From: Lineus longissimus
Lineage: Eukaryota > Nemertea > Pilidiophora > Heteronemertea > Lineidae
Assembly: GCF_910592395.1 (NCBI RefSeq)
Contig: NC_088323.1
Span: forward strand, 9,856,001 to 9,920,000
Length of the DNA stretch: 64,000 nucleotides
Reading direction: 5' to 3'
This document shows, piece by piece, positions 24,190 through 37,575 of this stretch (the stretch's first letter is position 1; each line of letters starts with the position of its first letter). A program made the translations under genes and the position numbers. A model generated the notes under the pieces. It made no database searches. It worked only from the letters and a program-made list of their open reading frames with translations, and was not told where the DNA came from.

Positions 24190-27100
24190 GTTATATTATA
24201 TATGTTTATTTCGTACTAGGTACAATCAGAGGTGCATGGTGTTGAAACATATACAGTGCTGTAACAAGTTTGACAAAATATCGATACAAAATGAGGACAT
24301 ATAATTTAGTTGTACATGAGGCACTCCAGCGGTAGAATCCCATCAACCGAGGAAGTCACCTAAGATGTACATAAATAGTCTAATATCTCATTGATCTCCT
24401 CGGTTGCTAAGAATCCATCGCCCAAGTCCCTCATGTGAAGCAACTCTTGAATCTGAGTACACAAAAATGACGATGGGATTTTCCATGACTTTGTAAGACA
24501 CCCTCTCCTTATCAGATCCATGCCTTGCACTAATTACAGTCAAGGACTTGCCAACAGACGATGTGCTGCCCGCCAGTACCATCTGTGTGCACATGTTGAG
24601 GAGTGAATTTGAAGATTGAGTAGAATTAGATATAAAGTTAATGAGGCGCTTTTCAAGGGCTATCATGATGTCATAATCATCAATGATAGCGAGAATAAGG
24701 TTATTGTGGGTGAAATACCGAGAACCCTACGCACACACTTCCTCCACGCAGTGTAGACACGCTGTATTTGGGGGTGAGCCAAATCCAGCACAGGGCTGCC
24801 GTAGAGGGACATACAGAAACTCTTGAATAGACCATATCTCACCACTGCAGAGGCATATTGAAACTGCGCTAGTAATAGATTTGTACGCTTGTACATATCC
24901 GATATTGTTGTTTCGATTCTCTCTCCCTCCATATTTGGCCCTATAGGAATTCCGAGATGTATTTCATGTAAACTAGAGATCATGTCGATACCATTAAACC
25001 GGACCACAATGCCTTCAGTATTCCTTAAGCCAAACACCAGCAGTTTAGATTTTCCAGCATTGAACTTGATCTTGTACTCTTTAGAATAGTCATCACACAG
25101 TTTAAGCATTTGTCGCAGAGCCCAGAGCGACGGGGCAAGAATGATGACGTCATCGGCATACGCAAAAGCTCCAGCAGAAATATGGCCTACATAGCACCCT
25201 ACTTTTGAAGTCTTCAGCTTATCTGGTAGTTCCCCAATGTATAAATTGAAAAGGATCGGAGATAACACGCCTCCCTGTTTAACTCCATTAGAAACAGAAA
25301 ATGAGTGGGAGGTATAATCATCCCACCTAATATTCACTCTTTGAATGGTATACAAATTCGCTAGAAAGCGTGAAATAAGGGGGCACAACCCCTTGCGTTG
25401 CAATATCCTGAATAACTTGATAAAGTTGATACAATCGAATGCCTTGGATGCGTCCAGCATTACAGAATACACTGGGGTATCATTATTGATGTAATATCTT
25501 ATCATCTCTTCCGTAACAAAACTACAAGAAACTGTAGAAAGACCCTTTTTGAATCCAAACTGACTGTCACTTGAAGTCAGAATATCACTATATCTATCAA
25601 GAATGATATAATCAAGTACTTTACCAATAATACTACTGAGGGCAATACCCCGGTAATTATCAGACTGATTTAACGATTTCCTTACATTTTTAGGGATCGG
25701 GATAACGGTAGACATAGAAAAGTCGCTGGGGCAAGACCCATGGTATACCATGGAGGTCAGTAAGAACGACAGATGAACGTGCAGCATACGAGTGGCGTTA
25801 ATGTAGTGATCAGATGAAACATGATTCCTAATTCTATCACTCTTTCCCTTGTTTAAGCGCCTGATACCGGCCAAAATGTCGTGAACATCGAAATGGTGAG
25901 GTTTCACACATTCACCTCTGCCACATCGATATCCTTTCTTATATCACCTTGCAACACTGCAAGGTCTTCATCACGATATGACACAGAGTTATAGAGGGTA
26001 CGGAATTTCTCAACAAACAGCTCCCCGATCTCAGCTTTACCTGATCTACCGTCAAAAGTCATTGATACCGGCCTAGCTTTTCCCCGCACTCGCTTAACCT
26101 CACTCCAGAAATCATTCGTCTTGTTCCTAAGAGCATTAGCGAGTTTATCTGCTGACACCCGTTCCCTGTCCTTCTTCACATGTTTCACCGCAAGATGGTA
26201 TTCAGCACGTGTGCGTCGCCTTATCTCTGCAATAACACCCATTCTCGGTCGACCGTTATCCTTCCAGATTTTGTGCCATAATAGTGCCCTTTCCTTGGGT
26301 GCACGAACCTGGTCATTCCAGCCCGCTATCCCCTCAGGTTTGTTAACCTGATTTGGTCTACACTTTGGGATGCTATCCTCACTTGCCAGTAAACAGACAT
26401 TGACAATGTCATTGTGATACCTTTCAATTTCATTACCATGCAGTGGGCATGTGAAGTGGCGACATAATAAGGCATCGGTAGGAATTTGAATATTACCAAG
26501 GCGCAAATCTAACTCATTTTTGTAACGGTCCAAGTTCTCAGGAGTTGCCTTTTCCCAACATGGTTTACCGTGCGTGATATGCATCGCCCTGTCAATTTTC
26601 TGAACAGGCACTTCCATTGTAATGTGGAAGCTGGAATGATCAGATACATTTGTCCCACTGTGTACCACATGATAGCTTTTTATTAAATCAAAAATATTGT
26701 GAGAAACTAAGAAGTGGTCTAACTTCGACCTTACACCAGAGATTTTACTCTCAAAGGTGAAATCTACCTCAGCCTTTATGTGGTTTATACCGCACCGCAA
26801 GGTTTCCTCAGTCATGAACCGTTGCAGTGCTACAGTGTGACCAGACCGTGGCCTATTAAAATCTGTATTCCAGTCCCCACCAATGGATAAGTAATTGGCA
26901 TCAGTACTATCGCACAGCCTGGAAATCTCTCTGAGCACCTCAACGTACTCCAAGACATTCTCTGGACAATCAGTAGGCATATATACGTTAACAAATAGGA
27001 AGCACATATTGTTCTCATTAAACCGTACTTGAATGGCACAAAGTCGACTTGACTTGCACTCAATTGGTGTAACTGACGCTGCAATGTTCGGGGACCAGAG

Positions 27101-28225
27101 AAACGCACACCCCCCATACGGCCGACCTTGTAGTAAAGTAGTTTCATCCATTGCGGAAGAACCATACACATTGGCATCATAACCAAGCTGACTGAGGTCG
27201 CGTTTTAATTGCGGGAGTTGATCCTGGTAGAGCCAGTGCTCTTGAATGTAAACAAAGTCAGAAATCTTAAGAATGTCACAGATATACTCTTTCCGGCCCG
27301 CGCCGAGACCGTTACAATTATAGGTTGCAACACTGAGAATAGTCAGTGTTAACGCAAATAGTTCTGGGCGTACAGATAAGTTCATAAACTGGACTGGGGT
27401 AGTGAATCCTCCGCTTTGTTAGGGGGGATATATTTCCGAACGCGAACACCTTCAGGCCAGAGTTCGTTGTCAAATAAATCTTTGAAGTTGGAGACGGGAA
27501 CAGTTAGTCGAAATGATTTGTAACTCGCATCTGGATGCGACACTTGCTGTAGGTTTCAGACACTGAAACCCCTGTCAGTAATGAAAGTTTTCAGGTCATT
27601 TGTTTGGGTATCTCCATCTACTCGGTATGTGAAAATGTCCCGACTTGGTTCAGGGGCACCTTTGAAGACAGTTCCATCACTAACCTTTGCTTTCCCTTGT
27701 ACGATCCTCCTGCGCCGATTCTCCGTTTTTCTCTCCTTGCGTTGCTGATGTGAGGAATATCTAAAGCTCTCATCGGATTACCTACTACCATCACTCATCC
27801 GATACAGCGAGATGTTGCTGCCATACTCTTTTGTTAACCTCGAAACTGCGGCAGGCCTCAATGGCCCACGATGCACACCACCCCGACCCCCTCTCCTGCC
27901 ACGCAGGCTCGGGTTTGGAGCTGCTGCCAGTCGCTTGGCAACATCGGAGAATGACGAAGGCACTGCACTGGCGGGGTTGGAAATTCTGACTGCCGGTACA
28001 TTGTCAGATTTCGTCCCAGGGTCCGGCCACACCGATTCAAAGTCATCAATTCGCAAAGCATCCCATCCACTGGCACTGACTTTTTCCTCACCCGGACTCC
28101 TAGTATCAGCCACTGATCTTTTCAGCTCTGCATTTTCTCGGATCAATGTATCGATATACTCCTGAAGTTTGTCGGTTTTGCACTCGACATCACTCAGTCT
28201 CTGGGCGATTGATATAACGTTATAA
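24190..28225 (-). mobile_element. CR1/L2-like non-LTR retrotransposon, 5'-truncated and mutated
   Basis: The order on the minus strand is ORF1 (28240-27382), ORF2 with AP endonuclease and reverse transcriptase (27385-24363), then a short 3' UTR ending in an ATATATAATATA-like tail near 24190. ORF1 has no start Met and its frame runs into an AT-rich border near 28225, consistent with 5' truncation on insertion. Two in-frame stops in ORF1 and two frameshifts in ORF2 make it inactive. Confidence 0.85.
24363..27385 (-). pseudogene. LINE ORF2: AP endonuclease plus reverse transcriptase, frameshifted
   Basis: The enzyme nicks target DNA and copies the LINE RNA. The N-terminal endonuclease (27385-25904) shows TYNCNGLG, IQEHWL, GGDWNTDF, KLDHFLVS and VSDHSSF. 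The RT (25907-24663) shows DNYRGIALSS, LDASKAFDC, GVKQGGVLSPILFNLYIGE and the catalytic FAYADDVIIL. The C-terminal region continues in a second frame (24666-24388) and a third, ending ILDYLCTS near 24363. Frameshifts therefore lie at about 25905 and 24665, with another near 24430. Start ATG at 27385 overlaps the ORF1 stop. Confidence 0.85.
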
Positions 28226-28240
28226 AGTATTGTTTATTGT
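27382..28240 (-). pseudogene. LINE ORF1 (coiled coil plus RNA-binding C-terminus), two nonsense mutations
   Basis: ORF1 products bind LINE RNA and act as chaperones. The frame starts in a heptad-like region (ECKTDKLQEYIDTLIRENAEL), passes an Arg/Gly-rich segment (LRGRRGGRGG), then a C-terminal domain with DIFTYRVDGDTQTNDL and LTVPVSNFKDLFDNELWPEG, typical of CR1/L2 ORF1 proteins. The frame is broken by TAA at 27780-27778 and TGA at 27558-27556, with no frameshift. Its own stop TGA overlaps the ORF2 start as ATGA (27385-27382). Confidence 0.75.
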
Positions 28241-31200
28241 TTATTGAATTCCCGCGAGAGGTGGAGACGGTTGTGTTTTGTCCCTCGTCCTCAAGCTGGC
28301 CATTTGAATGAAATAGCGGATTTCAGGTTAGATTCTATCCACAACCTGATACCTATCCTGATCTCGATCCCGGAATCGGGATAGCCGAATCTCTCAAGTG
28401 TCCACACATTCGGTGGGGTACGCAATAGGGTTCACCACATGCGAGGCGGTTTTTCTTCACCCACGTAATGAATGGGCATTGTCCATTTGCTCCGCCTCGG
28501 TCACGCCATGAATAAAGCCCAAACACAATTGAGGCATGCATCTGTAGTTGTGTGACCCCTCCACATGATCAGTTGTACCGGTACATAGGCCAATGAATAA
28601 AAGCAATAGCACTACCGTAGCACTAACGTAGCACATGCAGGTATTTCACATGTTTTGATTTAGCAGGAAGGCACTGGCATAGCAGCTCTGTTAGCGGTAT
28701 GTTCCTGCAGGGTGGCCAATTTATTCATCTAAAGTGGCTGGCAATATAAATCACTGCAAAGTGCGATTTAAATTGCTGGGGACGATATTCCTTTGCGGTG
28801 GCCATCGTAGGTCGCACAACAAAGGCGGTGATTACAGATTTTTAAAGGATCCTTAATTGGACATAGCAGCAGTTATAATTGCAGGTAGCTGCAATATGTG
28901 CATTTCAAGTTGCTTATTATTTGCCAGGCACTTGAAATGCTCCACCCATGACCACGTCAGCTTGAATTTTAGGACGGCCGCCTAGTAGAAATGGAATTTA
29001 ATAAAATAGGCAAGTCATATTGCAGGGTTCCCTGGTCCTAAATAGATGTGAAATAACTGATCACTATTATAAACTGATCATGCTGATGTCAGTCTGTGTT
29101 GATGGTCCTTCTTTTGTGACGAAGGGACGAAACTGCTGTTCCAAACCTTAGTTGGCCTTTCCTTTGCCAAGTAGTTTTCCAGAGTTGACTGTTATCATGA
29201 CCATGACAAGAAATGGCGTTCAAGAATCATATTCACATAGAGACTCTCTGAGACTAACATCTTGCTTAATTAATTGTGCTTGGTTGGCTATAGTTACACT
29301 TCACCGTTGAGTCCATTTGAACATGCTTTAGAAGTAACGTTAAATTGGCAAGTCGCTTGTGAGGTTGAACATAAGCTATGAACTGCCTTCTATAATAATC
29401 AAACTTATCTAAATTAGTTAAAAAGGTGTTTGATTGCGATTCAATTAGTAATCTGCTGAAGACAGTGGCTGTCCCATCTTGAGGAGATCAGAGGTTGTTC
29501 CCTTCTGCTTACTTCTACAATCCTACCATTAAAAAAAAATCATCTTGCATTTCAACAGAATGTTGTTGTTCCAGTGAATCAGAATCGGTGAAGATCAAAG
29601 AATACATGTAATGATGATATAAAATCATCTTTTCATCTTCAAAACATTTGTTTATCAAGGATTGCCATATAATGGAAGAATGTTGAAAGTTTCTTTCATG
29701 ATGCTGTCACCATCTGCACGTGCCCCCGACCCTAGAAAGAAATTGTCCCTTTATCACTTATCCAGAAGTGTATTGTTGACAGTGGGTATATATCGGAAAA
29801 TATTTACGTTTCAACTGGAATACCTAAATCAATGTAACACTTTAAAATGAGACTGAAAGCGATCAAGAAATAGATACTTGACCAACTCCTCAAAGATTTG
29901 CACCATATAATAGCCTTTGTTCAATTTGACCGTCACCAACAACACTGCAATTAAAAGGACATGTATATCCTACCAGCAAACTTTCCTTCAGATCACAAGT
30001 CTCGATGGCTTTGTTTGTGAAGTGAAGCGAGATGATGCCGGAGTCTTGATGAAAATATGATGGAAGCTGCTATCTGCCAGTGACAAAAGACAAGGGCAAA
30101 TGTCTCACCATAGTGTTGTAGTATAGATTGACATCAAATGCATTGCAGGTTATTTCAGCAGGTTTTCATTGTCCAAGCTATACGTCCTAATCACAGTAAG
30201 AAGAATATCTGGCATCATGAATGATAGATTGAATATTTTGGTTACTCTTCCTCTACTACGTTTCTGCCAGTAGTGATGCACGTCCCCCAACTTTTGCAAT
30301 AACAGCAATTCACAGCTGATGAAAAACTGACTATGAATTCTGTTAAAGCAAACGTTAGGTTTCTCTCCTCTTCATCAGCAGCATCTGCTTCTTCTTTGAG
30401 GTGTCGGTTGAAAATGGATGGAACCTCTCACTCTCAGATCTTAGGCACATGGGCACACTAGCAATATGTATCCATTATTTTGTTGAGAGATAGCCAATAT
30501 CATTTGTTGAAACCGTGTTTGAAACTGTTTTCTAGTCTTTGCGATATTGTCTGAAAGTATTAAGTAGGTGCACGGTAGTTGATAAAGCTTGGAATCAGTG
30601 AAACCATGTAATCAGTGATAAACCTTGGAATAGTCAGTACTAAACCGTGGAATCACTGTGCAAGTACCGCGTGAAATCGGGCGCGTTCCTTCCACGATTT
30701 ATACCCTCCCAACTGCCAATCTCGTCCCAGCTGACTTTATTGATAGCAATTTGCCAGTAGTTCCAGAATCAACCTTTTTGTGGAGGATGACGTCATCATT
30801 GAATGCATTGGAAATGTGTTGTTGTCGTTAAAAAATAAACTTATATTCATGACGGGCCGCCATTTGCATATATCTAATTATTGCTCTTCGATGAAAGCAA
30901 AAGTAAGCTTTTGTGATTGTTTTGTATTCCATAAACTAAAATAAAACGTTTTTATCAGAAGAATCATTTGTATATATAATGCTCTGATATAGCTCAGTAG
31001 ATATGACAAACATGCACACGGGAATCACTAAAAAATGTGTCCGCTTAGAACTGGTTACATCATGAAAATATCTCTACATCCCTCGATGTGTACATGAATA
31101 TGTACGAAATCGCTCACAGCGAAGGAATTTATTCACATTTTTCATCTCCAAACACGGCTAAAACCTTCGGTAATAAACCTTCATCTACGTTTCTACGGAT

Positions 31201-31715
31201 AAGTGCCAGCCGGTACTGCATGATGTAGTCAATCTTCTCTGTATCACCCTGTATGATCACACCGCTCCGTAGTTGAAATAGGCCCCGTGTGGTGGCGTAG
31301 TAAGCGGAGCGCTGATTGGTCCATATTATGGGTGTGTGGTGGGCGTGTCGTGACGTGCATGCCTATATTTGGGAGATCAGTAATGTACACTGGAGGCGAG
31401 GTATGACTGGGTTATTCTAAAATATAGATTATTGAATCGGATATGCGGCTGATTTCTAAACTACCGTCAAATTCCGATCTGATCATTTAAAAAAAAGCTC
31501 CAAATATTGATTCGTAACCACCTTAGGTTCAAATGGCATTATTTCATGTTTTTATGCATTTTTAGGACTGGTTCGGAGGTTTATCATTGGTTTCAAGGTT
31601 TCACTGGTTTCAAGCTTTATCACCTATCCAGGTGCACAGGTAGAATGCAAGCAATTGAGCACTTTTACCAGGATCTACACACACATATCATTATAGCATA
31701 CATGCATATATATGT
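28226..31715. other. 3.5 kb without a recognisable gene
   Basis: I see no domain or splice pattern. Near 31725-31765 a 21-bp unit (TATTTAGCGYAATATYACGCC) is repeated twice in tandem. This could be host intergenic or intronic sequence. Confidence 0.4.
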
Positions 31716-31975
31716 GGCTTACTGTATTTAGCGCAATATCACGCCTATTTAGCGTAATATTACGCCTCAGGAGCAATCATTATTTTCTGACACTAAAAAA
31801 TTACATGGAAAAGTATAAACGGGACAGGGAATCAGGTTAGATGTCAGTTTATAGCATATCATCTCATCGATGGCGCCTATTGATCTACTATTAGATAATA
31901 GTGTCGTGAGGCGATAACCTATTTGCTTGAACATCATGTCTGCTTTGGAGAAAGATATTCTATATATCTTTATTA

Positions 31976-32120
<145 letters not shown>

Positions 32121-32321
32121 GAAACCTCCCCTTTTAGACTCGAAATTATTATCAGAAAGTGTACTTCGAAGGCATTTTGCGTGGTTTTGTTTATCTATAT
32201 TTTTGTCCTGGAGGTCTGTTTCTCATCGATTCCACGGGAATACCGGGAACTAATCCACCCAGCTCCGAAGACCAACTCCATACAAACCAAAAAATATCGG
32301 AGCTATAGGTCCGTCCTCTTG

Positions 32322-33274
32322 CAAGGAGGATACCGCGGTGACGTCACATCACGTGATCCCGACCCATATTAGTGATCGCTATGGCCAATCAGATTCAGTC
32401 TACTGACAGCACCAGCACTGAACACATCTCCACGTCTCACTGTCTGGTGCGCTCCTGTACACAAAAACACCAATAGACATGAAATATTGCAATACCTAGT
32501 ATGGATTCTTCCTGTGTAGAATAAAATTTACAGAGCAGATTAACTTCCACAAATAAAAAAGACGTTTCGCGTGGCCAAAGTGCGGAAATAATGGGAAATA
32601 ATGTCTCCGCTAAAATACACTACGAAATACACTAGGCAATGCACTACGCGATACACGGTAGAGATGCAGTTGAGTTTGTTATTGTTTTGACTTAGAAGCC
32701 CGCCCATATCATAATATATTCATGTATTCATGAAGTATGAACTCATTTCTGTCCCATACAACTCTAAGAACAGTCAATTTCTCCTTAAATCATCACCGAA
32801 ACCGCGATATCCGCAGGAAGATTTCGTTCTAGTGTCCGAAAATGCATGATCTTACAGGGGCGCTAACTCGACAAATAGAGGGGATCTATGGGGATCTATG
32901 CGAGTTTTAGGTATTACAGGTCTCGAACTTGTAAAATCTGTAAACATGCCTCCAAATCCCATTATGATAATGAAGAGATTGCCCCATATCTGGGAGACTG
33001 TTTTGAAACCATCGCTAATTTTGGAAGATCGGTGACGGCTATTTGGTTTAAAAAACCCTATTTTTCCCCATCAAAACAGCACTTTTCATTATTCAAATGA
33101 TAGCTTATTGTCTGAAGACTTATTTCATAGCAGAAAAGTACTAATAACTCTGATTTGATGCGAAAAATCTAACTTTTTTGATGACTTGATTTTCCCTTGG
33201 CCGTGGATCGAGTTTGTTTACAATATGCAGCGCCATCTTGGAAAAGCCGTGACGTCACCGCGGTATCCTCCTTG
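32322..33274. mobile_element. 953-bp non-autonomous DNA transposon with 9-bp target duplication
   Basis: Both ends are CAAGGAGGATACCGCGGTGA (about 26 bp identical, extending through CGTCAC) in inverted orientation. The flanks are GTCCTCTTG at 32313-32321 and 33275-33283. Together these define one insertion. A 9-bp duplication suggests the Mutator type, but no transposase is present. The ends contain CCGCGG and TGACGTCA, a CRE-like site. Confidence 0.85.
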
Positions 33275-33637
33275 GTCCTCTTGCATTTATTCCTGGTAAA
33301 TCATGTGTGGTAAATGTATTTAGCCAAATAATCAACACTCCCTAACCGGAAGTAGTAGACCTCGTTCCCGATGTCCAATTGCATGCATTTCATCGTGTGT
33401 TTCTGAAAAAGCATAGAAATAGATACCACTTTTTGGGTTTTCCTCCATTCATTGCGCTAAATACAGTAAGCCTGTATCAAAGGGGTATTGGAAAACTATG
33501 GATTACAAAACTATGGATTGGACTGGGAAAGTCTGAACTGACAGTCATCGCTCTCCGCCGCCTGTGTGCTGTCAACATAATGATATCCCAGTGGGTATTA
33601 CGAGCTGAGAATATGCGCTAATGTTGGTAGTTGGGAG

Positions 33638-33960
33638 TGGGTCCTTAGGTAAAGAACTTGGCATGCAGAAGAGTCACTAAGTGTCAGGTGTCGGTCCTAT
33701 GGCAAGACACTTGGCAGACGGGTCACAAAGGTAGAGGTGTTGGTCATTGGGCAAGACGTCACTTGGCATGCAGAAGGGTCACTAAGTGAGAGTCCTTGGA
33801 TAAGACACTTTGAAGAATGGTCACAAAGGTAGTGATGTGGGTCCTTGGGTAAGACACTTGGCATGCAGAAGGGTCACCAAGTGTGAGGTGTAGGTCCTTG
33901 GGTAAGGCACTTGGCAGAAAGGTCACGAAATGTGAGGTGTGGGTCGGCCTTTGGCTAGAC
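33638..33960. repeat. tandem array of a ~55-bp unit
   Basis: Six or so units contain GGTCCTTGGGTAAGACACTT, then GGCATGCAGAAGGGTCAC or GGCAGAAAGGTCAC, then AAGTGTGAGGTG. Two unit types roughly alternate. Confidence 0.8.
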
Positions 33961-34077
33961 AAGGAACAAGAAGGTATGTTTTAAATGTTATAAAAGAACA
34001 GGAGGGGCGCAAATTGGAAGCCATATTGGATTTTGGCATTACGTAATCAATTCCCTATTTTACAAACCTTTTAGGGT

Positions 34078-34209
34078 ATTGTCAATGTTTTAATTTTGAG
34101 TTAGATCCAAAATATTGTTACCTTAGACAACTAAGGTAAAAATAGTGTTACCTTAGACAACTAAGGTAACAATATTTTGGATCTAACTCAAAATTAAAAC
34201 ATTGACAAT
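34078..34209. repeat. 132-bp near-perfect palindrome
   Basis: The outer arms begin ATTGTCAATGTTTTAATTTT and mirror almost exactly at the right. The inner part is a repeated TTACCTTAG-acaa-CTAAGGTAA hairpin. The symmetry would give a long stem in DNA or RNA. Confidence 0.85.
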
Positions 34210-34829
34210 CTTAAAAAAGAGATCCGATGAAGCTGTTTAGATATCTTTTAGTGTATTGCCACTCCAAGTAAAAATTCTAGTAGAAATTTGGATCCCTTTG
34301 GAGGGAGATTCTGCCAATTTTTCTGCCTCCATGATGCTCCTGTTTCATCAACTTTGAGAACCGATGGGTTATTGGGAGATGCGCTGGGACAGGGCACCAG
34401 TTCATTAATTTCAGGCGGTGGAGAGTGATGACTGTCAGTCCAGATTTGTCCGGTCCACTCCTAAGCCATAATTTTGTAATCCATAGTTTTCCAATACCCT
34501 ATATGTAGTGTATGTGTGAATGTGTATATCCAGGAAGCAACACAAATCATCGCTCTTTCACATGCAACTTAAGCTTCTACCTGACTGAGTCGTGTTGAGT
34601 CGTAAACACTGTCTGGTCTTAATCATTTAGTTCACATTTTGAGTAAAATAAAACAATTTCAAGCTAGAAATTCGAAAGTTCTTGACATCGTCCCAGCCAT
34701 GATGGAAAACCCCTCGGTGTAAAAATTGTTTTACGTCACAAGGCTAGCCAACCAATCAGGTCGTTGTTTCGTCAACCAATCATTTTCGCAATACACACCT
34801 CACACTTATTGGTCTACTTACAACGCCTC

Positions 34830-37385
34830 TAGTACTAGAAACTTGGCTGTGAAATATGGCTGCAGACTACCGTCAGGTAGCTCTCTTGGCCAGCCATTCT
34901 GAATGTACAGTCCTTCAAAAAAGTAAATGGACACACAAAAATCAAATTTTCTTGAAAACGGCTGGTGATAAATCGATTCGGTTTGCTGCATTTGATAGGA
35001 CATTTAGTTGTGCATCATGTTATCTACCAAATAAAAATTAGCCATTTTATCTAATACCGACTTTTATTGATTTACAAAAGGCCCCAAAATCAACTTTTTC
35101 GTTTCCGATTTTTTTCGTACTTTTTCTTGATAGGATGAATCACCATGATGAAAAACCCACGTCCCCATCAAGGTGATGAAAATATCTTGTGTTAATTGGT
35201 GGGAAAACAGCATTTTATGTCAAAATTTTGCACCTTGTTTATTGACTTTGGAATTACTTTGGAGAAGTCGACCATAGCCAATTATGTCAGTTTCAACATG
35301 CAGCCCGAGTGTTAATTCCTTATTGGCTGAGGTTTTGAATGGGGGTGGAAATGTTGTTAACATTGATGTATTGTAAACGCGAGGGTAAAGTAATATTGGT
35401 GAACCCATTGTCCAGCTGCCAAATCCAGGCCTGGGAGAGCTATTCATAGGCATATTAAACAAGGCCATTGAAATGGTGACATGATTCCGGTTGTCTGGGC
35501 CAGGTGAATAATATAAAGGGGGCATCTCCGCAGTAGAAGACCGGGTAACAAAACCCTTTTGCACAAATGGGTTAATAAGTTGCAGATTCAAGTGAAAACT
35601 GTGGAATTTCTTAGATATTCACTCATAACTCAACAGAAGCTTCCAGTCAATATAAAATTTGCCCCCAAAAAATGCGTGATAAAAAAGTTGATTTTGGGAC
35701 CTTTCATAAATCGAAAAAATTGACTTATAGGTAAAATAGCAAATTTCCAAGTGGTAGATATCATGATGCACAACTAAATGCCCTATCAAATGCAGCAAAC
35801 CGCATCGATTTATCACCAGCCGTTTTCAAGAAAATTTGATTTTTGTGTGTCCATTTACTTTTTTGAAGGACTGTACATGAACACACGCGACATAACTGGA
35901 TCTTTCCGAGTTTCTTCCGTAATGTCCCTCGCAGCAACTGGCAGCTCGTCGGTCAGACTGAAATAATTCACCGCACCGGAAACCTGGATAGCATGTCCGC
36001 ATTTGCATTCTGGGCGGATCTGCGGTAGTGGATGGTGTAATCATACGCCATCAATATCAATGCCCATCGTTGTAGGCGCAACGCGGCAAGTGTGGGCACA
36101 CCGGTGTGTGGCCCAAAGATCTTAGTCAGTGGCTCATGATCAGTGTAAAGTTCAAATTTCCGTCCGTATAGATACTTATGGACTTAGTCACACCATACAC
36201 GATTCCAAGCGCCTCCTTCTCAATCTGCGCATAATTTTTCTCACTGTCCGATAGATAACGTGATCCAAAAGCAATAGGTCTCTCAGACCCATCTCTCATT
36301 CTGTGCGAGATCACCGCACCCACACCATGTGGCGAGGCATCTGTCGCTAATATCAACTCCTTCTTGGTATCATAGTGCACCAAAACGCGATCACTAGTTA
36401 GTTCCTTTTTCACTTGCTCTAGCGCTTTATTACAGTCATCAGTCCACTCCTACGGTACATCGCCACGGAGTAAACGATATAATGGCGAAAACGTAGTTGA
36501 CAAGTTTGGCAAGTAGGCCCCATAATAGCCTACAATGCCCAGAAAAGTGCGCAACTCTGCAAAGTTAGTTGGCGTTTTTGCTTTCAAAATAGCGTCCACC
36601 TTCTCTGGTACACACGCGCGACCCTCAGCATTAACACGATGACCGAAATAGACAACTTCCGGTACGCGGAACCTACACTTAGGTAGCTTGGCCACAATGT
36701 GGTGCTTGGCCAACCGTTTCAAGACATCCTCCAAACGACGCAGATGCTCCTCAAGTTTTGTTCCCGTCAAAATGTCATCCAAAATACACCCAACGCAGGG
36801 TATATTGACCAACACACGATCCATGACAAACTGGAAAATAGATGGCGCTGTTTTTACGCCAAAAGGCAGTCTCTGGAATTGGTAAAGACCCTGATGCGTA
36901 TTTATCGTACACAACGGCTTTGACGCCTCCGTGAGCTCCAATTGTTGGTATGCCTGGGTTAAATCTAACTTAGAGAACACCTCGCTACCAGCCAGCGTTG
37001 AAAACAAGTCATCTGCCGTAGGTAATGGATAGCTATTGTCCTCCAACGATTTATTGATTGTCACCTTAAAGTCACCACAAATTCGCAGTTCGCCCGATGC
37101 CTTGGGGACAACCACGATCGGACAAGCCCACTCATTGGTTTCCACCTTTTTTAGAATTCCCACCTCAGCCAACCTGTCAAGTTCAAGACCGACTCTAGAC
37201 TTGATCGAGTATGGGACTGGCCTAGCCTTACAAAAGATTGGCGTAGCGCCCTCTTTAAGCTTCAAGTCTGCCTTGAACCCAGTAATAGTACCTGTTTTCC
37301 CACTAAAAACAGAAGGGTAACGAAAGTTACAAACTGGCTCATCGCCCAGGCTTACAGAAGACAACGAAAATCTACAGAACATATT
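34830..37385 (-). pseudogene. Ty3/gypsy-type pol fragment (RT-RNase H-start of integrase), disrupted
   Basis: RT lies at 37382-36450, with FRLPFG-like QFQRLPFGVKTAPSIFQ, LDLTQAYQQLEL and a degenerate active site GCILDDILTG where a Tyr-x-Asp-Asp is expected. A TAG stop at about 36449 separates it from RNase H (ATDASPHGVGAVISHR, QIEKEALG), which then frameshifts near 36180. Downstream gypsy sequence runs to 35876, is interrupted by the MITE at 34908-35873, and resumes at 34905 with IQNGWPRELPDGSLQPYF before ending near 34830. No gag or LTR is recognised. Confidence 0.85.
34908..35873. mobile_element. Tc1/mariner-type MITE, 966 bp, inserted in gypsy pol
   Basis: It is flanked by TA on both sides (34906-34907, 35874-35875). 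The ends CAGTCCTTCAAAAAAGTAAA are inverted, and the inverted arms extend about 190 bp with divergence. There is no transposase. The 123-aa minus-strand frame inside has no recognised motif and is probably chance. Confidence 0.8.
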
Positions 37386-37575
37386 ATGCGACTATTACGA
37401 CAGTATAACGGGTGTGTCTACAAACACCAAACTCTCCTACGCGGCATTTATAAGATCACCTTAAAACACCAGAAAGTGTCAGGTTTAATCACAAAGATCA
37501 TGTTTTGTTATTTACATATAAAATAACCGTTTCATGAAAGAAGGTGGCACTTATTAGGCCTGGATATTAAGACTA
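37386..37575. other. short spacer
   Basis: AT-rich sequence between the gypsy remnant and the Harbinger element. Nothing is recognised. Confidence 0.4.

Larger units (their letters stand above)
33482..34500. mobile_element. ~1.0-kb element with ~85-bp inverted ends
   Basis: The left end AGGGGTATTGGAAAACTATG and the inverted right end (34500 leftward) match for about 85 bp with scattered changes, including TGACAGTCATC and CTCTCCRCCGCCTG. The interior has a tandem array and a long palindrome. No coding capacity or clear target duplication is visible. Confidence 0.65.

Noticed and set aside
35220-35591. 123-aa minus-strand ORF
   Set aside because: It lies inside a MITE, has no recognised motif and no splice or start context.
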